DNA of 64,000 bases from DASRDU01 sp046331565 (GTDB lineage: Bacteria > Acidobacteriota > Blastocatellia > RBC074): NCBI GenBank assembly GCA_046331565.1, contig JAXLQP010000001.1, positions 1,736,001-1,800,000 on the forward strand, read 5' to 3'. Positions within the stretch are counted from its first letter, which is position 1; each line of letters opens with the position of its first letter. Both the position numbers and the translations under genes were made by a program. This document shows positions 10,301-21,604 of the stretch, piece after piece. The notes beneath the pieces are model-generated. The model was not told the DNA's origin, did not search any database, and saw only the letters and a program-made list of their open reading frames with translations.

Positions 10301-11492
10301 TGGCAGCAAAGGTGGATTCACCGGGGGACTGGGAGAAGGTGGCTCGGATATTGAGACTGACGGAAACGGCATCGTCTACGTGACTGGTCAGACAGATTCA
10401 CCTGATTTTCCGACTTTGAATGAGTACCAGAATGACCGCCCCGGCAACGACGCCTTTCTGACCGTCGTGGACACTGGCAAAAGCGGCAGTGCATCGCTGC
10501 TTTATTCGACTTACTTCGGTGGGAGCGGAGAGGAAACAGCCAGTGAAATTGATGCTGACAGTTCAGGTACCGTGTACATACTTGGCAATACCACCTCAGA
10601 CAATCTGCCAGTCCGCAATGGCATTCAGGGCTATCGTGGCAACAGAGACATCTTTATCGCCAGATTCGATCCACGCCAGGCTGGCGATGCCTCGCTGCTC
10701 TTCTCCACTTACCTTGGAGGCAGCAATCGCGACTTTGACGATGGTCTGGCGGCTGATGACCATGGGCAGGTCTGTGTCACTGGCGTTACGGACTCGACTG
10801 ATTTTCCGCTGGTGAAGCCTTATCAACAGTATCAGGGCGGCGAGGATGTCTTTATTGCCTGCATCAATACCAGATTGGCGGGCAGGTCTGCGCTCACCTT
10901 CTCGACTTATCTTGGTGGCAGTGGTGATGACCGGGCAGCGGCGCTGACACTGGATCGGTTCGGGCGCATTTATCTGGCCGGTTCGACCTCGTCACCTGAC
11001 TTCCCGCTCAGAAACGAATACCAGGATTTTCCGGGCGTGCCGAGCGCCTTCGTCGTGCTGCTGCGCGCGGCGACTGAGGCTGATCTGGCAGTCAGAATGC
11101 TGACCACGACCAGTTCCGTCGCTCCGGGCGGAAGGCTGAACCTGACGACATACGTCACCAATACAGGCCCGGACACTGCCACCGCTGTGGTGGTCAGGCA
11201 GCAGTTTCCCTTCACTGTCGCGGTACGTGGGTGTCAGGCCGGAAATGGCGGAGCCTGCCAGCCGGAGCCGGTGACAATCAACCCGCTGGCCAGGCTGACA
11301 GGATATTTTTACAGAATCGAAATTCCGAAACTCGCGCCGGGCGAAACAGCGCAGATCAGAATGAGTCTGCAAATCAATCCCTTTACTCCGGCCAGTTCAG
11401 TTGTGCTGACCAGAGCGACTGTCTCCTCTGATGCAGGCGATCCCAACACATCGAACAATTCGACTGACAGAACCATTTCAATTCGCCCCTGA
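7398..11492 (+). CDS. Secreted SBBP-repeat beta-propeller protein with C-terminal DUF11
   Basis: A 1364-aa exported protein. The first 30 or so residues are a hydrophobic signal segment. An N-terminal domain containing FEENRGQTDSQVKFLARG is typical of the region that precedes SBBP repeats in Acidobacteriota proteins. It is followed by about fifteen SBBP repeats (units such as LLYSTYLGGSGEDxxxxIAVDxxGxVYVTGxTxSxDFPT), which should build one or more beta propellers, and an Ig-like DUF11 domain at the end (VRMLTTTSSVAPGGRLNL onward). The ATG at 7398 follows AAAGGAG by 7 nt; the open frame extends upstream to 7299 without such a site. The function is unknown, and the cell surface or outside is the likely location. 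Confidence 0.9.
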   Translation: MPHFLIRYSAGKMAVALSLILSFHPLFLETRMPSQNSGPMTDLYSLPAAGKLQHENSATRQAVGAKVRETLAGLPVSFEENRGQTDSQVKFLARGQGFTLFLTSSEAVLSLQRQTGTVERSERSPVINQEVQEQIVTLRMGLINAAREPRITGLDELTARVSYFTGSDPQKWQTGIVQYAKVRYESVYPGIDLIWYGNQQQMEYDFVVAPGADPRLIRLNFSGAEKIRLSPDGDLILRVAGEEIRQHRPVIYQEVSGQRREIAGRYVLTAGNQAGFEIANYDRSLPLIIDPVLIYSSYFGGSFSPADDSASDVAVDADGKIYLCGGTTARRFPGTSQIQFSSGAFVTKLNPERAGAAAIEFSYFLSSAAANAIAVDRAGLVYVTGNAFSSGFPVRNPFQNYQGRTDAFLAVINTTRPVQDALVFSTFLGGSDDDFSVELAVDDAGQAYLVGDTVSDDFPLRNEYQSQRRGKDAFVARINTAGGPTALQYSTRFGGSGQDVGHAIAVDAAGFTYFGGYTDSADFPVLNQLQKDQPAGDGFVTKLDTRRSGTAALLYSTYLGGNNTDNILGLAVDVNDDQSVYVTGETYSSDFPLRNQFQTYQSGGDAFLTRLDTTSAGSTSLIYSTYLGGSDYDVGQNVAVDGTGRAYIIGGTRSTNFPTAGEYQKDQGGDDAFVTVLHTRVPGPASLTYSTYLGTGGQDRGWGIVTDRRGLIIVVGDTDSDGFPLTQPAQTYQGRRDVFIARLNSLLRGAPSLNYATYLGGSNAESRARDIALDPAGFVYVTGDTNTPDFPTRSRLQGHHANSRDPVFASRDAFVLKIDPARSGSSSLLFSTYLGGGETDSGGSIRADGQGNIYVSGYTASTDFPTRNAYQNSFRGRLDGFIIRLDASQSDNVRLVWSTYLGGSDFDDAVDIAADENGQVYVTGYTGSPDFPTLNEYQPDQGEQDAFVARLDTNRSGPASLRYSTYLGGSKGGFTGGLGEGGSDIETDGNGIVYVTGQTDSPDFPTLNEYQNDRPGNDAFLTVVDTGKSGSASLLYSTYFGGSGEETASEIDADSSGTVYILGNTTSDNLPVRNGIQGYRGNRDIFIARFDPRQAGDASLLFSTYLGGSNRDFDDGLAADDHGQVCVTGVTDSTDFPLVKPYQQYQGGEDVFIACINTRLAGRSALTFSTYLGGSGDDRAAALTLDRFGRIYLAGSTSSPDFPLRNEYQDFPGVPSAFVVLLRAATEADLAVRMLTTTSSVAPGGRLNLTTYVTNTGPDTATAVVVRQQFPFTVAVRGCQAGNGGACQPEPVTINPLARLTGYFYRIEIPKLAPGETAQIRMSLQINPFTPASSVVLTRATVSSDAGDPNTSNNSTDRTISIRP

Positions 11493-11519
11493 ATCAGAGT
11501 CGGTCGGGAAGCAGGAAGG

Positions 11520-11553
11520 GCGCGTGAGAGTTCAGCCGGACAGTCTCACGCGC
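11520..11553 (+). terminator. Hairpin downstream of SBBP gene, possible terminator
   Basis: Perfect 10-bp arms GCGCGTGAGA and TCTCACGCGC are separated by 14 nt and lie 27 nt after the stop codon at 11492. The downstream tract (TGTCTCTGCTTT) is only moderately T-rich, so this may be a weak intrinsic terminator or an RNA 3'-end stabiliser. Confidence 0.5.
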
Positions 11554-11795
11554 TGTCTCTGCTTTCCATCAACCGGATGCCAGACCTGCCTGATGACAAG
11601 TTCACTTGTCTGATTCTGAATCCGGCCATAAGATTTTTCCGTCTGACAGTGAACCATTCCCCCCTCAGTTTACGCTTCTATCATTGAGCAGAGTTATTCT
11701 GACCTCTGCCGGAGTCCAGTTGCGCGCAGTCAGTTCAGCCGCGAGTATTCAGCTTGTAATCAGTTCAGTCAGCCCCGATCAGAAAGGTTTGCCCT

Positions 11796-14700
11796 ATGCC
11801 TCAACAACCCTCACGCCTGTTGTCCTGGTCTGCACACACCCTGAAGTTTGCTCGCCGTCCGCTGATTCTGTCAGTACTCATTTTCTCGCTGGTGCTGATT
11901 GCAGGCCCGCTTCACTTTTCCGGCAAAGCAGTGGCAGCCATTGCCACGACGGGTCGGACATTTCTCAACACCCTCGTCATCTTTTCAGTAAAGGCTTCGG
12001 GTTCCGTGCCGCCGACTTATCAGCGGCGCACAGATGGCGCGAATATTGCCGGAGCCACAGCCGCACTGACGGTCAATGCGCCTCCGGTCGTGACCACGCA
12101 GCCGCAGTCGCAAACCATTGCTTACGGTTCAGCCGCAACCTTCACCGTTGCCGCTTCGGGCACTGCGCCCATCACCATTCAGTGGCAAATCAGCAGCGAT
12201 GGGGGCAGCAACTGGAGCGGCATCAGCGGAGCGACGCAGACGACTTACACGATTGCCGCTGTCAACACGACGCACAACGGAAACCAATATCGCGCCGTGC
12301 TGACCAATGACTACGGCACGGCAACGACCGATCCGGCAACGCTGACGGTTTCGATTCCGACGCCTGCGGGTTACACGCTGACCTGGCACGATGAATTTGA
12401 CGGGGTGAACGGTTCAGCGCCCGATCCGAACTGGTGGGATTTTGAACTGTTCGGCAATTACAACGGCGAGAAGCAGGCTTATACCAGTCGCCGCGAAAAC
12501 TCCTTCGTTCAGGACAGCAACCTCGTCATCAGAGCCATCAAAGAGACTTTTACCGGTGCTGACAATGTGACGCGGGAATACACTTCGGCGCGCCTGCGCA
12601 CGCTGCCGGGCGCAAATGGCAATGCCGGTTACACGGGCTTCGCGCAGAAATACGGGCGTTTTGAAGCGCGCATCAAGCTGCCCGCCGGACAGGGTTTGTG
12701 GCCCGCTTTCTGGATGATGGGCGATAACCTGCTGACCACTGACTGGCCCGGATGCGGTGAAATTGACGTGATGGAACACATCGGCCAGCCGTCAACGGTT
12801 TACAGCCACCTGCACGGCCCCGGCGCAACCTATCCCGCCAACGCGCACCTGCAGGGAATTTTCAATCTGCCGAACGGCGCTCAGTTCAGCAGCGATTACC
12901 ACGTCTTTGCGCTTGAATGGGAACCGAATGAACTGCGCTGGTATGTGGACGGCAGTTTGTCCAAAACCGTCAGGCCGACCGAGATGCCGACTGGCAGCAC
13001 CTGGGTTTTCAATCGTCCGTTCTTCGTGCTGCTCAACCTGGCAGTCGGAGGCAACTGGCCCAATGATGTTTTCTGCCTCAGTCAGAATCAGAGTTCTGAT
13101 TGTTATCTGGCTGCGCTGAACAGTACGCTGCCCAAAGATATGCTGGTTGATTACGTGCGCGTTTACGCCGCGACAAGCAGCAACTGCGGCCCGTCCGACA
13201 GCGCGCCGGTGATTACGACGCAGCCCGCCAGCCAGCTTTACACGCCCAATGCTTCAGTGACCTTTACGGTCAGCGCCACAGGTTCAGGGCTGAGTTATCA
13301 GTGGCGCAAAAATCGTGAAGCGATTTCGGGCGCAACGCAGTCATCACTGACCATCAGCACGGCAGACGTGGTCGGGAGCGATCAGTTCGATGTCATCGTC
13401 AGCAATGCCTGCGGCCCTGTGATTTCTCAACCCGCAACTTTCATCACGGCGCTGGCTGAAGCTTTCAATGCCAATGTGACCGGCACTGTCGGTGATTCGT
13501 TTGTGAGCGATCTTGCCGTGCAGCCGGACGGCAGGATTCTGATCGTCGGACGCTTTGCAAACGTGGGCGGCCAAGCGCGCGACCGGCTCGCCCGGCTCAA
13601 TGCTGACGGCACGATTGACGCCGCTTTCAATCCGACCGGACTCGGTGATGTGCGTGAAGTCACGGTGCAGGCTGACGGCAAAATTCTGATTGGCGGAGCG
13701 GGCAACAGCGACCGCCAGAATTATGTCGCCCGCATCAACAGCGACGGCACGCTCGACAGTTCATTCAACGCCGCGTCAAACGGCCCGGCTTATGCAGTCA
13801 TCGCGCAGGCAGACGGAAAAGTGCTGGCTGGCGGTCAGTTCTCGGTCATCGGCGGACAGTCGCGCAGCAACATTGCCCGGCTCAATTCAAATGGCACGGC
13901 TGATCCGGGTTTCAATGCCAGCACAGACACCGCCGTGACAGCACTGGCCACGCAGCCTGACGGAAAGATTCTGCTGGCGGGTTATTTCAGCAGCGTCAAC
14001 GGCCAGTCACGCAATCGCATCGCCCGGCTCAGTTCAAACGGCACGCTCGACACCGGCTTCAATCCGAACATTGCTTTCAATACCAGCAATGAACACCGGA
14101 TTGACGGTATTCTGGTGCAGCCTGATGGCAGAATCCTGATTGCAGGCGCATTCACCAGCATTGACGGGCAGTCGCGCAATATCCTGGCCCGCCTCAACAG
14201 CGACGGCACGCTCGACTCCGGGTTCAATGCGAATGCCGGTTCCTCAGTCAGCGCCTTTGCCCTGCAAACGGACGGCAAAATTCTGGTCGGAGGACGATTC
14301 AGCAGTATCGGCGGGCAGTTGCGCAGGAATATTGCCCGGCTCAATGCTGACGGCTCGGCTGACACCAGTTTCAATTCCGAAACCAGTGATGCGGTTCTGG
14401 CCCTGGCAACGCAGGCAGACGGCAGAGTGCTGGCAGGCGGTTATTTCACCGTCATCAGCCAGCAGTCGCGCAACTTCCTGGCCCGCCTGACCAGCCCGAC
14501 CGCTGCCACGCAAAGCCTCGCCGTGAATGCCAGCGGCACAGCGACGTGGACGCGCGACGGGGCCAGCCCCGAAATTGATCGCGCCACGTTTGAATATTCA
14601 ACCGACGGCGGCACGAACTGGACCAGTTTCGGCAACGGTTCACGCATCGGCACAACCGCGAACTGGCAGATGACCGGACTGGCCTTCCCGCTCGGTCAGG

Positions 14701-15773
14701 ACTTTCTGCTGCGGGCGCGCGGCTGGCAGATGCGCAGCGGTTTTGCGGGCGATGCTTCAGGATATGAAACGGTGCAGACTTTCTTCCTGCCTGCGCCACC
14801 CGCCATCACGCAGCATCCGGTGTCACAGTCAGTCTGCAACAATTCATCCGTCAGCCTGTCTGTCACGGCCACCGGAACCACGCCGCTGTCGTACCAGTGG
14901 CGCAAAGGCGGCATCAATCTGAGCAACGGCGGCGCAGTTTCCGGCGCAACCACAGCCACGCTGACCATCAATCCATTCACGTCCGCCGAAGCAGGAAGTT
15001 ATGATTGCGTCGTCACCAACACCGCAGGCACAGCCACATCAAACGCCGCAACGCTGACGGTGAACTTTCCGTTTACAGTCACCACGCAGCCGGTCAGCCA
15101 GAGCGTGTCCGCAGGCGCAGCAGTAAGTTTCAGCGCGGCCAGTAATCCGTCAGCAGCCGTGCAGTGGCAGGTCAAAGTTCCCGGCGGATCGTTCACCGAT
15201 CTGCCCGGCGCAACATCCACGACGCTGAGTTTCACCGCGACCGCCGCGCACAACGGCAACCAGTACCGCGCCCTCTTCTCCACTGCCTGCGGCTCACTCG
15301 CCACCACTGCCGCCTCGCTCACGGTCACGGGCAGCAACAACACCGTCGGCCTCCTCATCAGCGAGTTCAGATTCCGCGGCAGCGCCACTCAGTCAAACCT
15401 CGATGAGTTCGTCGAAACAGCCAACCGCACTGACTCCCCCATCACCGTCAGCAGCAGCGACGGCTCGGCGGGCTGGTCTGTCGCCGCCCTCGACGCCGGT
15501 AACAATCCAGTCGTCCTCTTCACCATCCCGAACGGCACCGTCATTCCCCGCGTCGGACACTTCCTCGGCGTCAATTCCGCAGGCTACAGTCTGGCGAATT
15601 ATGGCGGGATCAATGCCGCCGCCGGAGATGCCGCCTGGTCAGCCGACATCCCTGACGGCAGCGGACTGGCGCTCTTCACCACCGCCACACCGGCCAGTTT
15701 CAGCGCCCTGACCCGGCTTGATGCGGTCGGCTTCAGCGGCGTCAGCAACTCTCCAGGGAAGGCGCAGGCCTGA
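11796..15773 (+). CDS. Secreted GH16 glycosidase with Ig-like and delta-60 repeats, C-terminus frameshifted
   Basis: A 1325-aa protein with an N-terminal membrane/signal segment (residues about 25-45), an Ig-like domain, and then a glycoside hydrolase family 16 domain. The GH16 core CGEIDVMEHIG places the nucleophile at Glu322 and acid/base at Glu327, as in laminarinase-type beta-1,3-glucanases. Next come an Ig-like domain, about eight delta-60 repeats (LAVQPDGRILIVGRFANVGG type) and further Ig-like domains. The frame ends early inside a lamin-tail-like C-terminal module: the paralogous sequence reads on after GVSNSLFREG, but here a 4-nt loss gives GVSNSPGKAQA and a stop. GAAAGG lies upstream of the ATG. 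The catalytic part looks intact, so a truncated enzyme could still be made and exported. Confidence 0.87.
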   Translation: MPQQPSRLLSWSAHTLKFARRPLILSVLIFSLVLIAGPLHFSGKAVAAIATTGRTFLNTLVIFSVKASGSVPPTYQRRTDGANIAGATAALTVNAPPVVTTQPQSQTIAYGSAATFTVAASGTAPITIQWQISSDGGSNWSGISGATQTTYTIAAVNTTHNGNQYRAVLTNDYGTATTDPATLTVSIPTPAGYTLTWHDEFDGVNGSAPDPNWWDFELFGNYNGEKQAYTSRRENSFVQDSNLVIRAIKETFTGADNVTREYTSARLRTLPGANGNAGYTGFAQKYGRFEARIKLPAGQGLWPAFWMMGDNLLTTDWPGCGEIDVMEHIGQPSTVYSHLHGPGATYPANAHLQGIFNLPNGAQFSSDYHVFALEWEPNELRWYVDGSLSKTVRPTEMPTGSTWVFNRPFFVLLNLAVGGNWPNDVFCLSQNQSSDCYLAALNSTLPKDMLVDYVRVYAATSSNCGPSDSAPVITTQPASQLYTPNASVTFTVSATGSGLSYQWRKNREAISGATQSSLTISTADVVGSDQFDVIVSNACGPVISQPATFITALAEAFNANVTGTVGDSFVSDLAVQPDGRILIVGRFANVGGQARDRLARLNADGTIDAAFNPTGLGDVREVTVQADGKILIGGAGNSDRQNYVARINSDGTLDSSFNAASNGPAYAVIAQADGKVLAGGQFSVIGGQSRSNIARLNSNGTADPGFNASTDTAVTALATQPDGKILLAGYFSSVNGQSRNRIARLSSNGTLDTGFNPNIAFNTSNEHRIDGILVQPDGRILIAGAFTSIDGQSRNILARLNSDGTLDSGFNANAGSSVSAFALQTDGKILVGGRFSSIGGQLRRNIARLNADGSADTSFNSETSDAVLALATQADGRVLAGGYFTVISQQSRNFLARLTSPTAATQSLAVNASGTATWTRDGASPEIDRATFEYSTDGGTNWTSFGNGSRIGTTANWQMTGLAFPLGQDFLLRARGWQMRSGFAGDASGYETVQTFFLPAPPAITQHPVSQSVCNNSSVSLSVTATGTTPLSYQWRKGGINLSNGGAVSGATTATLTINPFTSAEAGSYDCVVTNTAGTATSNAATLTVNFPFTVTTQPVSQSVSAGAAVSFSAASNPSAAVQWQVKVPGGSFTDLPGATSTTLSFTATAAHNGNQYRALFSTACGSLATTAASLTVTGSNNTVGLLISEFRFRGSATQSNLDEFVETANRTDSPITVSSSDGSAGWSVAALDAGNNPVVLFTIPNGTVIPRVGHFLGVNSAGYSLANYGGINAAAGDAAWSADIPDGSGLALFTTATPASFSALTRLDAVGFSGVSNSPGKAQA

Positions 15774-16462
15774 GTCCCGCAGGCGGCATCACGACGGCTG
15801 GCGAGTATGCCTTTGTTCGCAGGCTCGGTCACACTTCGGCTTTGCTCAGGATACAGGAGCAATCAGAACGATTTCTTCTTTGTCGCCGTCAGCCCGGTCA
15901 GCCAGCGGACGCACGGCCATCCTCGGTTCGCCGGGGCCGGAGAACCTGACCGCGCCGCTCAATTATCATCCCTTCAGCGGGCGGACGGAGTATCTCGAGA
16001 TCACCCTGCTCGACCCGTCCAAAGCAGCCACTGCACAGCCCAATCAGGTGTCTTCAACCGCCGCCGCAGACAAGGATGCGGTCAGCAGGCCGATTGGTTC
16101 GATCTACATTCAGCGCAGCTATACCAACCGGACGGGCAAAACGATCACGAAGCTGCGGCTGCGGCTGGTGGAACTGACGACGGACAATCGGGGCGCGCTG
16201 GTCGCGCCGCAGGGCGTGCACCGGATCATCACTTCAGTTGACACGACGGCGACGGTCGGAGCGAGCACGCTGACGGTGAAGGGCACGACGCTGGAAGCGG
16301 TCAGCGGGGCGCAAACAGCCGGCGGGATCAACTCGACGGTGGCAGCGCCGTTGCCGGTCGGGGCCTGCAAGCCGAACGAGACAGTGCATCTGCGGCTGCG
16401 GCTCGGCGTCAATCAGAAAGGCCAGTTCTACATCCAGTGGACGGTCGAAGCCGTCACTCAGT
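15207..16462 (+). repeat. C-terminal cassette copy A (1256 nt, direct repeat of 57757-59020)
   Basis: The segment is nearly identical to 57757-59020 in the same orientation. I see scattered substitutions and five indel sites whose net effect is -8 nt. It encodes the Ig-like end, the lamin-tail-like domain and the final beta-rich domain. It starts inside the Ig domain at GGCGCAACATCC and ends at GTCACTCAGT in both copies. Confidence 0.9.
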
Positions 16463-16476
16463 CAGATCAGCCCTGA
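15774..16476 (+). pseudogene. Frameshifted remainder of GH16-protein C-terminal module
   Basis: Codons here match the last 250 or so residues of the proteins ending at 59022 and 62626 (for example RTAILGSPGPENLTAPLNYH and GSIYIQRSYTNRTGKTITKL), but the frame changes. Compared with 58290-58480, I see deletions of 4 nt (near 15754), 1 nt (near 15837), 1 nt (near 15863) and 2 nt (near 15903), plus a compensating -1/+1 pair near 16361-16372. The net change of -8 accounts exactly for the lengths of the two copies (1256 versus 1264 nt). The open frame ends at TGA 16474-16476. Either this tail is decaying or the consensus has local errors. Confidence 0.85.
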
Positions 16477-16523
16477 CCTGCACAATCTGCGTCACTGCGG
16501 CTTGTTTCGTTGTGAAGTGATCA

Positions 16524-18230
<1,707 letters not shown>

Positions 18231-18244
18231 AATCGGAAATGAGA

Positions 18245-19222
18245 TTATTTCTCCTCCTGTTCATCCAGCCATCCGGCCAGCGCCTTCTGATCGCGCAGAT
18301 CGAAAATCGCTTCTCCGAGCCGGTCCAGCAGTTCAGGCGACAGCCCGGTAATTCTGCCGCGCAGAGTTTTTGAGAGCCGCCCAAAGCGCCAGGCGAGCAT
18401 CCGCAGCAGCAGTTCCGCCTTGCCTTCCCGTTTCCCCGTCTTTCGCCCTTCCTGCCGCCCCTGCTTCAGGCCCTTCTGCAAACCTTTCTGCAAGCCTTTC
18501 TGCAAACCTTTTTCTTCCCAACTGGTCGTAATCTGCATAAGTTTCCTCCTCGCTGCCGGATCAAGTTTCTGCAACTGCTGCCTGACCCACTGCTCTTCTT
18601 CAGCGCTGAGTCGCAGGTAAACGTCCACGAATCCGGCAATCAGCCGCATGCGGGCCGGATCAATTTTCAGCGTGGCCATCAGGCGCAGGCATTCATATTT
18701 GACGCGCTGGCGTTCCTGCCGACTCATGCGCATCTTTGCCATCAGCGCGGTAGCTGCCGAATTTTCACGTTTCAGATAATCACGCCAGTTCAGGCGGTTC
18801 AACTGAATCACGCGAAAATTGAAATCCAGCACACGCCATTCAGGGAATCCGACGCGGTGAAAGTCAGGCTGCGGAAAGCGCGGCGAATCGAAGGTGAAGA
18901 CCACGACCGGAAAAACCGGCAGCCGGTATTTCTCATAAAGCCGCGCAAAGTAGATGAACATTCGTTCCGGCGACCACGCGCGCGCATCAGACTGGCTTTC
19001 GATGTGAATGAGAAAGAACGCTTCCCGCCCCTGAAAACGGACTCTGGCCACCAGATCAACCTCGTGCTTCTGCCCCGAAGTCACATCAGTAAACACTTCC
19101 TTGTCCAGAAATGTTACTGACCCGGCATCCAGCAGTTCAAAGGCATCGGGCAGAAACAACTCGACAAATTCGACAAAGAACGTCGTCAGCAGTTCCTTGA
19201 ATAACCGGTCGTGGTCAATCAT
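18245..19222 (-). CDS. Rpn-family PD-(D/E)XK nuclease / DUF4351 protein
   Basis: A 325-aa protein. The N-terminal half (DRLFKELLTTFFVEFVELFL, EVDLVARV, FFLIHIESQSD) has the Rpn/YhgA-like PD-(D/E)XK nuclease core with acidic residues and the E-S-Q motif. The C-terminal half contains several repeats of KGLQ encoded by tandem 12-nt units and ends in a DUF4351-like helix set (ELLLRMLAWRFGRLSKTLRG, SPELLDRLGEAIFDL). Relatives include recombination-promoting nucleases, but no transposase activity is implied. It lies between etfA and the ETF-QO gene on the same strand, 14 nt from the latter, and looks like an intruder in an otherwise coherent etf operon. A heptamer-type hairpin separates it from etfA. 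Confidence 0.85.
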   Translation of the reverse strand: MIDHDRLFKELLTTFFVEFVELFLPDAFELLDAGSVTFLDKEVFTDVTSGQKHEVDLVARVRFQGREAFFLIHIESQSDARAWSPERMFIYFARLYEKYRLPVFPVVVFTFDSPRFPQPDFHRVGFPEWRVLDFNFRVIQLNRLNWRDYLKRENSAATALMAKMRMSRQERQRVKYECLRLMATLKIDPARMRLIAGFVDVYLRLSAEEEQWVRQQLQKLDPAARRKLMQITTSWEEKGLQKGLQKGLQKGLKQGRQEGRKTGKREGKAELLLRMLAWRFGRLSKTLRGRITGLSPELLDRLGEAIFDLRDQKALAGWLDEQEEK

Positions 19223-19232
19223 CGCAGCCAGT

Positions 19233-19309
19233 CAGTGACCAGTGATCAGCGCCCGGTAATCAGACGTACCGCTTCTTCCAACCACCAGCCACTGACCACT
19301 AACCACCGC
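19233..19309. repeat. Heptamer-armed hairpin between etfA and nuclease gene
   Basis: On the minus strand the sequence after the etfA stop codon reads GTGGTTA GTGGTCA GTGGCTG GTGGTTG (four 7-mers). The other arm on the plus strand is CAGTGAC CAGTGAT CAGCGCC CGGTAAT CAGACGT. The arms pair imperfectly. The same words (TAGTGGT/CAGTGGT) build the elements at 32683 and 39531. The etfA stop is CAGTAG, as in the other two loci. Confidence 0.75.
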
Positions 19310-19313
19310 TTTT

Positions 19314-20297
19314 CTACTGCTTCATCTTCTCGGCTTCAGCCGTCAGCGCCGGAACGATTTCAAACAGGTCGCCGACGATGCCGTAATCGGCAATTTCAAA
19401 GATCGGGGCTTCCTTGTCCTTGTTGATGGCGACAATTGTGCGCGAACCTTTCATGCCGACGAGGTGCTGAATCGCGCCGGAAATGCCGACGGCCAGATAA
19501 AGTTTCGGCGCGACGGTCTGGCCTGATGAACCGATCTGACGATCCATCGGCAGCCATTCGTTGTCGCAGATCGGACGCGAGGCGGCGACTTCTGCGCCGA
19601 GCGCGCGGGCCAGTTTCTCGATGATTTCGATGTTCTTCTGCTCCTTGATGCCGCGCCCGACTGAAACGATCAGCGGCGCCTGCGTCAGATCAACGGCGGC
19701 CTTTGCTTCCCTGAAGCGTTCTTCAGGCTGATGGCGAATCACATCGGCATCGAGGTTGACGTTGACGGCTTTGACTTCGGCCTGACCGGCTTCACACTCA
19801 TCGCCGCGAAACGAACCGATCTGAAAGCTGGCGAAATGCGGCGTGTCTCCGGTCGGCACAACATCAACCGAAAGCTTGCCCTGAAAAACCTGGCGCGTGA
19901 AGACCACATGGCCGCCGTCAATCTTGTAACCGATGCAATCGCCAATGAAGGCGCGGCGAAAAGCGGTCGCCAGTTTCGGCGCGTAATCACGAACTTCATA
20001 AGTGTGCGCCATCAGCACGAGCGCGGCCTGTGTCTGTTCGATGACCTGTTTGAAAGCGACCGTGTAACCATCCGGCGAATAGTTTTTGAGCCATTCGCTG
20101 TTGACGGTGTAGACACGGTTGAGTTTTTTTGCGGCCAGTTCCGCCGCCATTGCGTCAACGCCGCTGCCTGCGATGACGGCGGCTGTCTCCTGTCCGGTCT
20201 GCGCGCCAATCAGTTGCGCGGCGCGCACGGCTTCCCACGAAGCCTTGTTGATCTTTCCTTCGACGTGTTCGATCAGAACCAGAATTTCGTTTGCCAT
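19314..20297 (-). CDS. etfA: Electron transfer flavoprotein subunit alpha
   Basis: A 327-aa ETF alpha chain (FixB type). The start MANEILVLIEHVEGKINKAS and the C-terminal FAD-binding region GRGIKEQKN, SRPICDNEWLPMDRQIGSSG, YLAVGISGAIQHLVGMKGS and IVAINKDKEAPIFEIADYGI are hallmark sequences. It forms a heterodimer with EtfB, binds FAD and collects electrons from acyl-CoA and related dehydrogenases for delivery to ETF-QO. It ends in MKQ with stop CAGTAG, directly followed by a heptamer hairpin. The small helical gene at 20305-20625 lies just upstream, separated by 7 nt, suggesting co-transcription. Confidence 0.97.
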   Translation of the reverse strand: MANEILVLIEHVEGKINKASWEAVRAAQLIGAQTGQETAAVIAGSGVDAMAAELAAKKLNRVYTVNSEWLKNYSPDGYTVAFKQVIEQTQAALVLMAHTYEVRDYAPKLATAFRRAFIGDCIGYKIDGGHVVFTRQVFQGKLSVDVVPTGDTPHFASFQIGSFRGDECEAGQAEVKAVNVNLDADVIRHQPEERFREAKAAVDLTQAPLIVSVGRGIKEQKNIEIIEKLARALGAEVAASRPICDNEWLPMDRQIGSSGQTVAPKLYLAVGISGAIQHLVGMKGSRTIVAINKDKEAPIFEIADYGIVGDLFEIVPALTAEAEKMKQ

Positions 20298-20304
20298 AAT
20301 TTAT

Positions 20305-20625
20305 TCAATGATCCCTTCCGAGCATTTGTTCAATGCGTCTGACTTCGTCATTCAGGGTTTCCAGATCGTTTGATGAAGCGCGAATTTCATCAATCGCGTG
20401 ATTGAGCCGGGAACTGAGTGAACGCAGAAACAGACTCAGATGATCAGGCTTGAGCAGGCTGTCAGGCGGTTCGGCTTCACGCGCCTTTTGTAATTCCTGC
20501 CGCTCAGCCAGCGATCTGTCCGCTGTCTGCTGATCGCTCTGATCAGCTTCAAAGAGTGACTGAATCGCCTGCGCTCTGGCGCGCAGCAGCCTCAGGCGTT
20601 CTTCAGGTTTGAGATTCTCGTTCAC
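20305..20625 (-). CDS. Small helical protein of unknown function in etf operon
   Basis: A 106-aa hydrophilic protein, rich in Glu, Arg, Leu and Gln, predicted by eye to be almost wholly helical with a coiled-coil-like C-terminal half (SLSSRLNHAIDEIRASSNDL and onward). It has no membrane segment, no cysteines and no family I recognise. The start is GTG at 20625 with GGGAG about 10 nt upstream. It is 7 nt before etfA and about 200 nt after etfB on the same strand, so translation coupled to etfA is plausible. A role specific to ETF is only a positional guess. Confidence 0.65.
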   Translation of the reverse strand: MNENLKPEERLRLLRARAQAIQSLFEADQSDQQTADRSLAERQELQKAREAEPPDSLLKPDHLSLFLRSLSSRLNHAIDEIRASSNDLETLNDEVRRIEQMLGRDH

Positions 20626-20824
20626 AGCTTTTTCGCTCCCGGTAGTTTTTTTACAGCAGTTTCAGATCGTGTGTTTCTCCGCTCCCTGACGGTCGCGGTA
20701 ATGCACTGCACGTAACTCTGAAATGCTGTCAGTCTCGCGTGCCCGGACTGCCGGGCATCACAGCCGCAGTAGTGAAGGAATGCCTTTCATCCTTCATCTC
20801 TCAGCCTTCAATCAATCACGCTGT

Positions 20825-21604
<780 letters not shown>

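Noticed and set aside
20730..20815. Additional heptamer element after etfB
   Set aside because: A few 7-mers (TGAAGGA, TGAAAGG) are visible, but the second arm is too short and irregular to count as a clear member.
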